Assembly (NCBI RefSeq): GCF_019603315.1
Contig: NZ_CP080649.1
Coordinates: 2,180,176 to 2,244,175 of the forward strand
Length of the DNA stretch: 64,000 nt
Source of the DNA: Ruficoccus sp. ZRK36
GTDB taxonomy: Bacteria > Verrucomicrobiota > Verrucomicrobiia > Opitutales > Cerasicoccaceae
Reading direction: 5' to 3'
In this document: one piece after another, positions 33,579 to 42,091 of the stretch
Numbering within the stretch: position 1 is the first letter of the stretch
Layout of the letters: every line of letters begins with the position of its first letter
The notes under the pieces: generated by a model
The model's input: only the letters and a program-made list of their open reading frames with translations
Told to the model about the DNA's origin: nothing
Databases searched by the model: none
Made by a program: the position numbers and the translations under genes

Positions 33579-34718
33579 ATGCAGGTAAAGGCGCATTATC
33601 AGGCGAAGCGCAAAAGCCCGTGGGAAGCCCGCTGGTGGATCAATGGCAGGATGAAGACGCGGTTTTTCGGCTCAGAAAGGGAGCGGGACCGCTTCATTCG
33701 TGAGTTTACCCGGCAACTGACCGAACATGGGACCGATGTCTTTTCCATCGACAAGGCGCGGGTCCGGCGTTGGCAGGAAGCCGACGAACTGACCGACAGA
33801 GCCGACCCGGTGGAAATGGCCCGCCTATGGCTGCGTGTGCAGGGGGGAGGTCCCAAGCACACGCTCGATGAAGCCATTTCGGAATACCTGGAACACCTGC
33901 GCATGGCTGGCCGGACGCAGGCATACATCGGCCATGTGAAAACCCCCCTGCTCCGGTTCGCCGCCGAGCATGGCGCCCGGAGTGTGGACGAAATCAGTAC
34001 CGTCCATATCAAGGGGTATCTGGGGCAACTGCCTTTCCAGCCCATTACCGTCCGGCACGAACGCACCCACCTCGCATCGGCCTTCAAATGGTTTTACCGG
34101 CAGGAATGGATTTCTCGCAATCCGGTGGACTCTGTGGCGGTGCCTACCGTCGTCCGTGAGGAGCCGGGCATCCTGACCGTGGAGGAAACCGAACGCCTTC
34201 TGAGGGCCAGTGAAGGCGTCGATCCGGCCATCTGCGGCCTGCTGGCCCTCGGGGCCTTCGCCGGGCTGCGTTCCTCGGCCATTGAACGCGTGCGCTGGGA
34301 GGAAATCAACTTTGCCAACCGGGGCATCCTCATCCCCGCCGACAAGGCCAAGAAGCGCCGCCGCCATTACATCGAGGGCTTGCCGGAGAACCTGTGGGCC
34401 TGGCTGGAGCGTACCCCGAAGGCGGCTTTCAGGATGACGCCCCGGCAGATCGCCAAGGCGCGGGAGCGGGCTTACGTGCGGGCCGGACTCCTTGTCACCA
34501 AAGCCGCCGCCCGCAAAAAGGGCATCCCGGCGAAGTTTCCCCCGAAGAACTGTCTGCGGCACAGTTTCGTCAGCTATCATGTGGCGCTCCACCGGGACCC
34601 CGGCAAAACCGCCCTGCTGGTCAGCCACCGCAACCAGAATATCCTCTGGCAGCATTACCTGGGGTTGGCCCACCAGCACGACGCCGAACGGTATTTTTCG
34701 ATTCAGCCGGTTTCATAA
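33579..34718 (+). CDS. int: Prophage tyrosine recombinase (integrase)
   Basis: The 379-aa protein has an N-terminal arm-binding part (residues 1-110), a SAM-like core-binding domain (about 110-190) and a catalytic domain with Arg in FAGLRSSAIERVRW (near 229), the Lys region AKKRRRHY, the C-terminal H-x-x-R-equivalent LRHSFVSY (near 327) and VSHRNQNILWQHYLG, where His near 347 and the nucleophile Tyr near 357 are expected. Tyrosine integrases join phage and host attachment sites. It is the leftmost phage gene, so attL probably lies just to its left, but no core repeat could be identified because the other end is outside the window. Confidence 0.9.
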   Translation: MQVKAHYQAKRKSPWEARWWINGRMKTRFFGSERERDRFIREFTRQLTEHGTDVFSIDKARVRRWQEADELTDRADPVEMARLWLRVQGGGPKHTLDEAISEYLEHLRMAGRTQAYIGHVKTPLLRFAAEHGARSVDEISTVHIKGYLGQLPFQPITVRHERTHLASAFKWFYRQEWISRNPVDSVAVPTVVREEPGILTVEETERLLRASEGVDPAICGLLALGAFAGLRSSAIERVRWEEINFANRGILIPADKAKKRRRHYIEGLPENLWAWLERTPKAAFRMTPRQIAKARERAYVRAGLLVTKAAARKKGIPAKFPPKNCLRHSFVSYHVALHRDPGKTALLVSHRNQNILWQHYLGLAHQHDAERYFSIQPVS

Positions 34719-34736
34719 AGGTGTTTTCCCCACTCT

Positions 34737-34771
34737 CAAAAGCCCTTCCGCAGGTGCGGAGGGGCTTTTTT
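34737..34771 (+). terminator. Rho-independent terminator after the integrase
   Basis: Stem AGCCCTTCCGCA (34741-34752) and TGCGGAGGGGCT (34755-34766) with a 2-nt gap is flanked by A-run and T-run on either side, so it may act in both directions. It ends the integrase transcript. Confidence 0.85.
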
Positions 34772-34925
34772 GTGCCCCGGTGGAGACGGCCCGAAGGACA
34801 AATGGGTTCTGTCCTTCGGACTTTTTAAAGGTTTTTTTGAATGCCTGAATCCAGTGTTTATGCGGGTTTCGGGGATTTGGCGAAGGACAGAACGAAGGAC
34901 AAAAGGACATTTCGCCAAGGGGGGC

Positions 34926-35240
34926 GTGAGTAACGACGACACGCAAACCCGAATTGAAGCCAAGCTCGATACCCTGAGCCGACAGGTGGCCACCCTGAGC
35001 GAGCTTGTCTCTTCCCAAAGCACTCCGGCAGCCAAATGCACCCTTACGGTGGAGGAACTGGCGCACCGCTGGAGCCTGTGCCCGGAGGCCGTCCGCCGCC
35101 TGGTGCGCGACAAGCAGTTGCGCCCGCTGCGGGATTTCCGGCCTTTCCGTTTCACCCTGAAGGAGATTCTCGATTTCGAGAACAATGACGCGCCCCGGAT
35201 GCGGGGGCTCGGCTCAAAGCGGAAAGGGGGCCGTAAGTGA
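34926..35240 (+). CDS. Excisionase-like helix-turn-helix protein
   Basis: From GTG 34926, preceded by AAGGGGGG, the protein has 104 residues: a coiled stretch with regular Leu spacing (AKLDTLSRQVATLSELV) then a winged-helix/MerR-excisionase-type DNA-binding segment LTVEELAHRWSLCPEAVRRL ... RPFRFTLKEILDFE. Such proteins bend DNA for excision or act as repressors. It is the first gene after the integrase and overlaps the next start by 4 nt. A longer frame extends upstream through the terminator region and is rejected. Confidence 0.7.
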   Translation: MSNDDTQTRIEAKLDTLSRQVATLSELVSSQSTPAAKCTLTVEELAHRWSLCPEAVRRLVRDKQLRPLRDFRPFRFTLKEILDFENNDAPRMRGLGSKRKGGRK

Positions 35241-35632
35241 ACCGCCGCAATGAAGAACACCGTCTCCAGGTGGCTCTGTTCAAGTGGGCGAAGTACGCCA
35301 GCGCCCGGCATCCGGGCCTGAAACTGATGTTCGCCATCCCCAACGGCGGTGCCCGCGACGCCATCACCGGGGCCATGCTGAAGGCCGAGGGCGTGAAGGC
35401 GGGCGTCCCGGACATCTTCCTGCCCCTGTCGGCGGGTGGCTTCCACGGCCTGTTCATCGAATTGAAGACGGATCGGGGCCACCCCACGCCCGAACAGCGC
35501 GAATGGCTGATGCGCCTGCGTCATCGCGGTTACGCCGCCGTCCTGTGCCGGGGCCTCGATGAGGCACTTGACACCATCACCCGGTATCTGGGCGGCCAGT
35601 TGTCGCCCGAGGACACCGGACACGACCGGTAA
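35237..35632 (+). CDS. VRR-NUC domain nuclease
   Basis: A compact 131-aa protein matching the VRR-NUC fold of the restriction-enzyme superfamily: FAIPNGGARDAITGAMLKAEG (about 33-53), catalytic GVPDIFLP (Asp near 59) and IELKTDRG (Glu/Lys near 74-76). Phage and plasmid members act as structure-specific nucleases, probably Holliday-junction resolvases. It follows the HTH gene with a 4-nt overlap and precedes the recombination ATPase, so it is part of a replication/recombination operon. Confidence 0.88.
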   Translation: MNRRNEEHRLQVALFKWAKYASARHPGLKLMFAIPNGGARDAITGAMLKAEGVKAGVPDIFLPLSAGGFHGLFIELKTDRGHPTPEQREWLMRLRHRGYAAVLCRGLDEALDTITRYLGGQLSPEDTGHDR

Positions 35633-35649
35633 TTCAACCACCAGTAACC

Positions 35650-36675
35650 ATGCAAGAGAACACTGCAACGGGCCTGCCGCTCATTTCCGGCAAGGTCTCA
35701 AAACCCCAGCGGGTCGTGATCTACGGCCCCGAAGGCATCGGCAAGAGCACGCTCGCCGCCGCCTTCCCCGAACCGGTCTTCCTCGACACCGAGGGCGGCA
35801 CCATCCACCTGAACGTCACCCGCTTCTCCCAGCCCGAGAATTGGGAGGACATTTTGGGCCTCATTACCCAACTTGGCCAGCGTGGGCACAACTTCCAGAC
35901 ACTGGTCATCGACACGGTGGACTGGCTGGAACGCCTGCTCATCGAGCACATCTGCCGCAAGGCCCACAAGGACGGGATCGAAGACTTCGGGTACGGCAAG
36001 GGGTACACTTATCTCTCGGAGGAGTTCTCTCGCTTTTTGCAGTCACTCGAAGGGCTCCGGGGCCAGGGGATGCACCTGGTCATGGTGGCGCACTCCACCA
36101 TTCGGAAGTTTGAGCAGCCCGACGCTGGCGGGGCCTACGACCGCTACGAGTTGAAGCTCTCCAAGCAGTGCGCTCCCCTGCTCAAGGAATGGTGCGACCT
36201 ACTCCTGTTTGTGAACTACTTCACGAAGGTCACGGAAACCGATGGGCGAAAGAAGGCGGTCGGCGGCAAGGAACGCCGGATCTACACCGCTCATTGCGCG
36301 GCCTTCGACGCGAAGAACCGACACGGCCTCGACGATGTGCTCCCGATGGAGTTCGCGTCCATCGCCCATGTCTTTTCGGCCACGGACACGCAACCCGCTG
36401 CCCAGTCGCCCACATCGTCGCCTGCGAAATCTGCGGAATCTGCGAAATCGACGCCTGCCGACACCGACAAGCCCGCCACCGGTCAGCAGATCAAGAACAT
36501 CCAGGCCCTTTGGAAGACGCTTGATTACGGGCAGGAGCAGATGGCCAAGCTGTTTCAGTGGCTCGACGCCGAAGCGCTGGCCGGGGCGGAAAACTGGGAT
36601 GATCTCACGATGGAGCAGGCTGCCCGCGCCATCGGCTTTCTCTCGAAAAAGGCTTCGGAAGGGGGTGCGTCGTGA
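35650..36675 (+). CDS. RecA-like AAA ATPase of the phage recombination module
   Basis: The 341-aa protein has P-loop IYGPEGIGKSTLAAAFP (near residues 24-40) and Walker B TLVIDTVDWLERL (near 88-100), the layout of phage nucleotide-binding AAA_24-type proteins that appear with Gp157, DUF669 and single-strand annealing genes. Residues 247-280 are a Ser/Pro/Ala/Thr-rich linker and the C-terminal 55 residues form a separate helical segment. It probably loads or powers recombination during replication. It overlaps the Gp157-like gene by 4 nt. Confidence 0.8.
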   Translation: MQENTATGLPLISGKVSKPQRVVIYGPEGIGKSTLAAAFPEPVFLDTEGGTIHLNVTRFSQPENWEDILGLITQLGQRGHNFQTLVIDTVDWLERLLIEHICRKAHKDGIEDFGYGKGYTYLSEEFSRFLQSLEGLRGQGMHLVMVAHSTIRKFEQPDAGGAYDRYELKLSKQCAPLLKEWCDLLLFVNYFTKVTETDGRKKAVGGKERRIYTAHCAAFDAKNRHGLDDVLPMEFASIAHVFSATDTQPAAQSPTSSPAKSAESAKSTPADTDKPATGQQIKNIQALWKTLDYGQEQMAKLFQWLDAEALAGAENWDDLTMEQAARAIGFLSKKASEGGAS

Positions 36676-37196
36676 AGCTCTACGAAACCCTTCCCGCCAT
36701 CGAAGAACTGTGGTCGCAGGTAGAGGACATCCTTACCGGTGATCGCACTGAAGGCACTGATGGCCTGCCCGTCAATGCGGACACCGCGCTGGACTGGATC
36801 GAGGAAGCCCTCTCCCGGATCGAAGACGAACGCGACCGCAAGGCCCTCAACATCGCCGCTCTCATCAAGAATTTCCGGGCACAGGCCGAGGCACTGAAAA
36901 CGGAGAAGATGCGTCTGCAACGCCGCCAGCAGGCGGCGGAAAAGACCGTTGAGCGCCTGACCCAGTACCTCGGGGATTTCCTGCCGGACGGCCTCAAGCT
37001 CTCCGACGCCCGTAGCGTCATCGGCTGGCGCAAATCCGAGTCGATCAACTGCTGGAGCGATCCGGGCCTGCTCCCGGTTGAGTTCCAGCGGATGAAGGTC
37101 GAGGCCGACCTCACCGCCATCAAAACCGCCCTCAAGGCCGGGCAGGAAGTGGCCGGGGCAGAACTTCAAATCAAACAGAACATTCAAATTCGCTGA
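36672..37196 (+). CDS. Gp157-like siphovirus recombination/resistance protein
   Basis: The 174-aa protein has the Gp157 layout: an N-terminal LYETLPAIEELWSQVEDI, a helical coiled centre with ALNIAALIKNFRAQAEALKT (about 58-77), and the C-terminal V-I-G-W-R-K-S-E-S-I segment (about 116-125). Streptococcal phage Gp157 proteins were first linked to phage resistance and accompany recombination ATPases. The coupled position after the AAA ATPase and before an SSB-tailed protein supports that role. Confidence 0.82.
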   Translation: MKLYETLPAIEELWSQVEDILTGDRTEGTDGLPVNADTALDWIEEALSRIEDERDRKALNIAALIKNFRAQAEALKTEKMRLQRRQQAAEKTVERLTQYLGDFLPDGLKLSDARSVIGWRKSESINCWSDPGLLPVEFQRMKVEADLTAIKTALKAGQEVAGAELQIKQNIQIR

Positions 37197-37198
37197 CG

Positions 37199-37633
37199 AT
37201 GAAATACACTTCTCAAAACGCAGACAATCTGCCCCGCTTCGTGCCCAACGGCGATTATCTTGTCACTGTGGTCGAGGCTTCGGAGACCCTCTCGAAAGCC
37301 GGTGACGACATGATCAAGTTGAAGCTCGAAGTCGAGGGTCACGGCGTCCACCTCTACGACTACCTCGTTGCTGCCGAATCGAGCTTTTGGAAGATCGACA
37401 CCTTCCGCAAAGCCATTGGGGACCGGGTGGTCGAGGGCGAGGAAGTCGAACTCACCGCTGCCGCTCTCGAAGGGCGTCAGGGCCATGCCCGGCTCCGCAT
37501 CGAGGAGTACCAGGGCAAAAGGAGCAACAAGGTGGAACTGTGGATCACGGACCGTGTGCCGACTGCCACCCCCAAGGCAACCCAGCCCGCTCCAGCGCAG
37601 GCACAACCGGAGGACGACGATGTCCCGTTTTGA
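37199..37633 (+). CDS. DUF669-like phage protein with SSB-type acidic tail
   Basis: The 144-aa product is mostly beta (residues 15-115), consistent with an OB-like or DUF669 fold: GDYLVTVVEASETLSKAGDD then MIKLKLEVEGHGVHLYDYLV. A Pro/Ala/Gln-rich linker leads to the C-terminal QPEDDDVPF, nearly the DDDIPF tip with which bacterial SSB recruits repair and replication enzymes. So it is probably a phage single-strand-binding protein. The last codons overlap the helicase start at 37620. Confidence 0.7.
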   Translation: MKYTSQNADNLPRFVPNGDYLVTVVEASETLSKAGDDMIKLKLEVEGHGVHLYDYLVAAESSFWKIDTFRKAIGDRVVEGEEVELTAAALEGRQGHARLRIEEYQGKRSNKVELWITDRVPTATPKATQPAPAQAQPEDDDVPF

Positions 37634-39128
37634 CCTTCGCCCCTACCAGCAGGAGTTCCTGTCGGCGGTGCGCCGGGACTTCCGGGAGCATGACCACATC
37701 CTCGGGGTCGCGGCCACCGGGTCCGGCAAGACGATCCTGGCCTCGGATCTGATGCGTGATTGGAGCGGCAATTGCCTGTTCCTGGCCGACGCGCAGGAAC
37801 TGGTCCGCCAGAACGCCGACAAGTATTTCGGGTACGCCGGGGAATTCGCCGGTATCGAAATGGCCGACTCCAAAGCCATCCTTGGGGACCGGGTTGTTGT
37901 AGCCACCACGCAGAGCATCTGCCGTCGCCTGGACAAATGGCCACGGGATTACTTCGGCCTGGTTATTGTCGATGAAGCCCACCGCAACACACTTGGGGCG
38001 ATGGCGGCGCAGGTTCTCCTACACTTCGAGTCGGCCAAGGTGCTCGGGGTGACGGCCACGCCGTTTCGCTCTGACCGCCGCCAGTTGGGCAGCTTTTATG
38101 AGAAGATTTCCGTCGAGATCGGGCTGGCCCGCCTCATCAAGGAGGGCTGGCTCTCGCGCATCGTCATCAAGAGTGTGCCCCTGCCGGTGGACTTGTCGCA
38201 GGTGCGCACCACGGCGGGCGATTATAACGAGGGCGATCTGGGCGATGTTATTCAGCCGCACTTGCGTCAGGCAGCGCGGCTCATTGCCGAGCACGCTGCT
38301 GGCCGTCGCACGGTGGCCTTCCTGCCCCTGATTGCTAGCAGCCAAGCCTTCGTGAAGGCTTGCCGTGAGGAGGGCATCCGTGCCGTCCACGTGGACGGGA
38401 ACGACCGCGAGGGGCTGCGGGCTTACGAGCGCGGGGAGTATGACCTTGTGTCCAACGCCTCCCTCCTGACGACCGGCTGGGATCATCCGCAGACCGATTG
38501 TGTCTTCATCCTGCGCCCGACGAAAAGCCTGTCCCTGTTTCAGCAGATGGTGGGACGCGGCACACGCATTGCCGAGGGGAAGGAAAACCTACTCCTGTTG
38601 GACCCCTTGTTCCTGAGCGACGACCATTCATTGATCCGCCCGGCCCGTTTGATTGCCCGTTCCGAATCCGAGTCGGATGAATTGAGCGAACGCCTCTCGG
38701 GTGGTGGCGAGGTCGATCTGCTGGAGGCAGAGGAAGAGGTGGAGGAAGTGCGCCAGTCTCGGTTGGAGGAACGCCTCGCACGGGCTTCCCGCCGCAAAGC
38801 CCGCACGGTGGACGCCATCGAGTTCTGCCTCAGCCTGCACGCGGTGGAACTGGCCGACTACGAGCCGGAGTTGCCTTGGGAAGGCAAGCCGCCGAGTGAC
38901 CGTCAGTTGATGACACTGGCCAAGGCCGGGTTCGATACCGACTGCGTGAGCTGTCGGGGGCACGCCTCGAAGATCCTCGACCTTTTGTTCATGCGGCGCG
39001 AGCACGGCCTGGCCACCCCCAAGCAATTGAACTGGCTGCGGAAGTTTAACTATCCCGAGCCGGAACTGGCCACCTTCGAAGAGGCGCAGGTTTTCCTCGA
39101 TGGGCAGTTCAACCGAAAGGCGATGTAA
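37620..39128 (+). CDS. DEAD/DEAH-box superfamily II helicase
   Basis: From ATG 37620 the protein has 502 residues. Helicase motifs are clear: Q-motif-like LRPYQQEFL, motif I AATGSGKTILASDL (about 32-45), motif II VDEAH (near 118), motif III TATPFRSD (near 142), and motif VI QMVGRGTRIAEGK (near 306). The C-terminal 150 residues contain an acidic hinge (LLEAEEEVEEVRQSRLEERL). The ATG lies inside the previous gene, the stop TAA overlaps the next ATG by one base. It likely unwinds DNA during phage replication. Confidence 0.9.
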   Translation: MSRFDLRPYQQEFLSAVRRDFREHDHILGVAATGSGKTILASDLMRDWSGNCLFLADAQELVRQNADKYFGYAGEFAGIEMADSKAILGDRVVVATTQSICRRLDKWPRDYFGLVIVDEAHRNTLGAMAAQVLLHFESAKVLGVTATPFRSDRRQLGSFYEKISVEIGLARLIKEGWLSRIVIKSVPLPVDLSQVRTTAGDYNEGDLGDVIQPHLRQAARLIAEHAAGRRTVAFLPLIASSQAFVKACREEGIRAVHVDGNDREGLRAYERGEYDLVSNASLLTTGWDHPQTDCVFILRPTKSLSLFQQMVGRGTRIAEGKENLLLLDPLFLSDDHSLIRPARLIARSESESDELSERLSGGGEVDLLEAEEEVEEVRQSRLEERLARASRRKARTVDAIEFCLSLHAVELADYEPELPWEGKPPSDRQLMTLAKAGFDTDCVSCRGHASKILDLLFMRREHGLATPKQLNWLRKFNYPEPELATFEEAQVFLDGQFNRKAM

Positions 39129-41116
39129 TGGCATTTCGCTACACATCGAAGGGTATTCCCGAGGTGCCGGACGATTTCCGGCAGGTGGCCGAGGATGTGG
39201 TGGGACCGGTGGACTGGACCGATGAGCACTCGGGCTATTGCCAGTGCCCTGGTGCCCATAAGCATACGACGCCGAGCCGCGAACGCGACTGCCGGGTCTA
39301 TCTCGATGCCGAGAACGGCTACGCCCCGACGATCCACTGTTTCCACGACAGTTGTAAGGAGGAAATCGCCGCTGCCAATTTCGCCCTGCGCTCCACTATT
39401 GGTAAAGCCGCGTTTCGGGCGGGCGATCATCATGACTTCTCCCGTCGTCAAAACGGTTTTGACAGCGGGAAAGACCCCTTCGAATCTTTCCTCAAGGCGT
39501 GTTTTAAGGCGGATGACATCCTTTCGCTTGCGCCGGGAACGTTGCCTGATGGGGAGACCCGCGCCATCCCCGAGCATGGCGGGATCAACGTCTTCACCCG
39601 TGATGAGTGGCTGGAACGGGCGGCGGCCAAGGGCGGCATCGAGCGCCTGTTCTCGACCCGCCACGGCCTCTACATCCGGATCAATCCCGTCTCCCCGAAA
39701 TCCAATGGCACGGACAAGGATGTGACGGCGTTCCGGCATACCCTGATCGAGAGTGACCGCATTCCCAAGGCGGAACAGGAGCGTATCCTGCGCAACAGCG
39801 GCCTCCCCATTGCCGCCCTCATCGATTCAGGCGGCCACAGCATCCATGCCTGGGTGCGGGTGGAAGCGAAGACCCGCGACGAATACCACGCCCGGCGCGA
39901 GCGCCTGTGGCAGTCGCTCCCCGAGGGCTTTGTCATCGACAGCCAGAACCGGAACCCCTCGCGCTTTTCCCGCTGCCCCGGCGGGCGTCGCGGGGATGCC
40001 GTCCAGCGCTTGCTCGCCGTCAACCTCGGCCCGTCGTCCTTCGAGGCGTGGGAGAGTGAGGGTGACGGGCTGGGTCTGGCGGAACCCCTACGGGTGTCCC
40101 AACTCGGGGACTACGACACCGGCAACGATCCGAACAACGTGCTGGGCAATCGCTGGCTGTGCCGGGGCGGGAGCCTCATCATCGTCGGCCAGTCCGGCAT
40201 CGGCAAGTCGTCCTTCTCCATGCAGCTTGCAGTCATGTGGGCGCTGGGCCTGCCGGTGTTTAACATCCGCCCCGTGCGTCCGCTCAAAAGCCTCATCATC
40301 CAGGCCGAGAACGACATTGGCGACTTGGCGGAGATGTACCAGGGGGTGCGTATCGGCATGGGCTTAAACGATGACCATCGTCCCTTGCTGGAGGAGAACA
40401 TCATCTTTTACCGCGATACCATCCACAGCGGTGCGGACTTCGCCAAGACCGCCGATGTGCTCATCCAGCGCCACAAGCCGGATCTTGTCTGGGGCGACCC
40501 GCTGCTCAACTACATCGGGGACGATGCCAGCCAGCAGAAGGTGATTTCCGAATTCTGCGGGCGGCAACTCAACCCCATCTCAGAGCGCACCGGCATCATC
40601 TGGTGCTTCATGCACCATACGGGCAAGCCCCCGTCCGACTCGAAGGCCCGCAGCCATTGGACCGGCTCGGACTACGCTTACAGCGGCCTGGGCTCGTCGG
40701 CGCTGACGAACTGGGCGCGGGAAGTGGCCGTGCTCATGCGGGCCAAGACGCCCGATGGCCAGCCGCCGACCTTCCGCTTCGAGCTGTGCAAGCGCCGTCG
40801 CCGCGCCGGGATGACCGACACGCAGGGCAACTCCACCGAAGCCATCTTCGTTCGTCACGGGCAGACCGGTATCTGCTGGCGGCAGTGCCCGGAGCCGCAG
40901 CAAAACGAATCCGGCAGCAAGTATTCCATCGGCAAGCAATCGCCGCGAGGGGGCCGTCCCAAGGCCATCGAAAACACCCTCGTCGAGTTTGAGCGCCTGC
41001 GCGAACTCACCCGCGAATGGGAGGCGGAACTGTCGGCCAAGTATGAGATTTCCGCCTCCACCGTGCGCCGTCGCTGGCGCGAATATCAACAGGCCCAAGG
41101 GAAAGGACAGGGATGA
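39128..41116 (+). CDS. Primase-helicase-like replication protein
   Basis: The 662-aa protein starts with a probable zinc-binding primase region: CQCPGAHKHTTPS, then HCFHDSCKEEI (residues about 38-80), followed by a primase/PriCT-like part with GGHSIHAWVRVEA and RFSRCPGGRRGD (about 237-300). The C-terminal half is a RecA-like AAA_25/RepA-type helicase with P-loop IIVGQSGIGKSSFSMQLA (near 352-369) and DLVWGDPLLNYIGD (near 454). The final residues carry ISASTVRRRWREYQ, a DNA-binding helix pair. It would prime and unwind phage DNA. A 17-bp sequence in it (39456-39472) recurs at 41480. Confidence 0.82.
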   Translation: MAFRYTSKGIPEVPDDFRQVAEDVVGPVDWTDEHSGYCQCPGAHKHTTPSRERDCRVYLDAENGYAPTIHCFHDSCKEEIAAANFALRSTIGKAAFRAGDHHDFSRRQNGFDSGKDPFESFLKACFKADDILSLAPGTLPDGETRAIPEHGGINVFTRDEWLERAAAKGGIERLFSTRHGLYIRINPVSPKSNGTDKDVTAFRHTLIESDRIPKAEQERILRNSGLPIAALIDSGGHSIHAWVRVEAKTRDEYHARRERLWQSLPEGFVIDSQNRNPSRFSRCPGGRRGDAVQRLLAVNLGPSSFEAWESEGDGLGLAEPLRVSQLGDYDTGNDPNNVLGNRWLCRGGSLIIVGQSGIGKSSFSMQLAVMWALGLPVFNIRPVRPLKSLIIQAENDIGDLAEMYQGVRIGMGLNDDHRPLLEENIIFYRDTIHSGADFAKTADVLIQRHKPDLVWGDPLLNYIGDDASQQKVISEFCGRQLNPISERTGIIWCFMHHTGKPPSDSKARSHWTGSDYAYSGLGSSALTNWAREVAVLMRAKTPDGQPPTFRFELCKRRRRAGMTDTQGNSTEAIFVRHGQTGICWRQCPEPQQNESGSKYSIGKQSPRGGRPKAIENTLVEFERLRELTREWEAELSAKYEISASTVRRRWREYQQAQGKGQG

Positions 41117-41532
41117 AAGCCGAAACCCTCAGACAATATTTTGGCGATATGCCGCCATTAGACCATTACCCCCTGCGCGATTACCGCGAGTTTCGCTGGG
41201 AGGATTCGGAGGTCGTCGAGTACATCACCAGCCATCCGCAGTTCATGAAGAACCTCTTTTACCAGCTTCGCCAATCGGGCGCTCTCGTGTTCGATCAGGA
41301 CAGCAAAACGTGGCACGGATTCCGGTATCAGAAAGGCTGCTGTCAAAACTCGTCGTCAAAACCTGACTCCATTTCTCCACCGCCGCCGTCAAAACCCAAT
41401 ACTCCCCCTAGGGGGGAGAGTATTGGGGGTGTTTCTGACGGCAGGCAAACCCCTAACCCCCTTTTGACAGCAGAGGAAGGTTTTGACAGCGGGAAAAAAT
41501 CGAAAGCGGAGGTGCGCGATGAGCCGTGGTGA
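41113..41532 (+). CDS. Hypothetical phage protein (139 aa)
   Basis: Residues 1-75 form a small folded part (LRQYFGDMPPLDHYPLRDYR, then FYQLRQSGALVFDQDSKTWH); the rest is a disordered Ser/Pro/Lys-rich tail. No family is recognised. It overlaps the primase-helicase stop by 4 nt and the next start by 14 nt. The DNA encoding the tail carries repeated GTCAAAAC boxes and a strong inverted repeat, so this part may serve as a DNA site as much as a protein. Confidence 0.6.
   Translation: MKAETLRQYFGDMPPLDHYPLRDYREFRWEDSEVVEYITSHPQFMKNLFYQLRQSGALVFDQDSKTWHGFRYQKGCCQNSSSKPDSISPPPPSKPNTPPRGESIGGVSDGRQTPNPLLTAEEGFDSGKKSKAEVRDEPW
41342..41496. repeat. Cluster of GTCAAAAC/GTTTTGAC boxes (possible iterons)
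   Basis: GTCAAAAC occurs at 41342-41349, 41354-41361 and 41388-41395, and its complement GTTTTGAC at 41480-41487 with a one-base variant at 41461. The box also occurs in both orientations at 39447-39463 inside the primase-helicase gene, as GTCAAAAC-G-GTTTTGAC. Clustering next to the primase-helicase suggests an origin or regulatory array. Confidence 0.45.
41395..41427. repeat. Inverted repeat inside the hypothetical gene
   Basis: Arms CCCAATACTC (41395-41404) and GAGTATTGGG (41418-41427) are perfect, and the C-run and G-run between them extend the stem with a small bulge. No T-run follows. Confidence 0.6.
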
Positions 41533-42091
41533 TTACGCCGACCGTCAGCGCGAGCACAACGCTCAGTACAGCCAGGCATACGCCGAGTGGGTGGCCGGGC
41601 TCAGTCCGAAGCAGCGACGCCAGTTGCAAAAGCAGGGCTTGCTCCGGCCCGAGGTGGACAGCTTCGAGACCGGGAAAGCCAGCGACGTGTCGGAACTGCC
41701 CATTGCCGCCCCTGATCCCGAGCCGCAGCCGGAGCCGGAGACAGCCCTGCCCGTTTGCGAGGCCGATGCCGAGGAAGTCTGGGCCGCCCTCCGTCGCCTG
41801 ATCGCGGAACTGTTGGCCGACCACAACCCCGCGCTCGCCGTCGAATGCCTGGCCCTGGTCAGCGGCGTCGGTTTCATGGGCGAGTCCATGACCGGGATTG
41901 CCAGACGCCACAGGGTCACGCGGGCGGCGGTCTCCAAGCGCTGCATCCAATTGACCGAACAACTGGACCTGTTGCCGTCACGAGCCATGAAGTCGTTGAC
42001 AGCACGCCAATCGTATCGAACCGCACAACACAAAAATCATGACCATCGAGAACGCTTTGATCATGGACGGCGCGCCCGTCCGAGTGACTGA
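41519..42091 (+). CDS. Phage HTH protein (190 aa)
   Basis: From ATG 41519 with upstream GCGGAGG the protein has an N-terminal helical part (REHNAQYSQAYAEWVAGLSP), a Pro/Glu-rich linker (residues 55-80) and a helix-turn-helix GIARRHRVTRAAVSKRCIQLTEQL near residues 126-149 that resembles sigma-70 region 4. It may regulate late genes or assist replication. The C-terminal tail overlaps the next gene by 53 nt and becomes basic and unstructured, so the tail is less certain. Confidence 0.68.
   Translation: MSRGDYADRQREHNAQYSQAYAEWVAGLSPKQRRQLQKQGLLRPEVDSFETGKASDVSELPIAAPDPEPQPEPETALPVCEADAEEVWAALRRLIAELLADHNPALAVECLALVSGVGFMGESMTGIARRHRVTRAAVSKRCIQLTEQLDLLPSRAMKSLTARQSYRTAQHKNHDHRERFDHGRRARPSD

Noticed and set aside
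34770-34925. N-terminal extension of the HTH gene into the integrase terminator
   Set aside because: The extension crosses the terminator stem region and lacks an initiator with Shine-Dalgarno; GTG 34926 has AAGGGGGG upstream.
35567-35580. TTGACA inside the VRR-NUC gene (also one near 62284)
   Set aside because: These are not near a start codon and are taken as chance matches; they were not counted in the start-proximal set.
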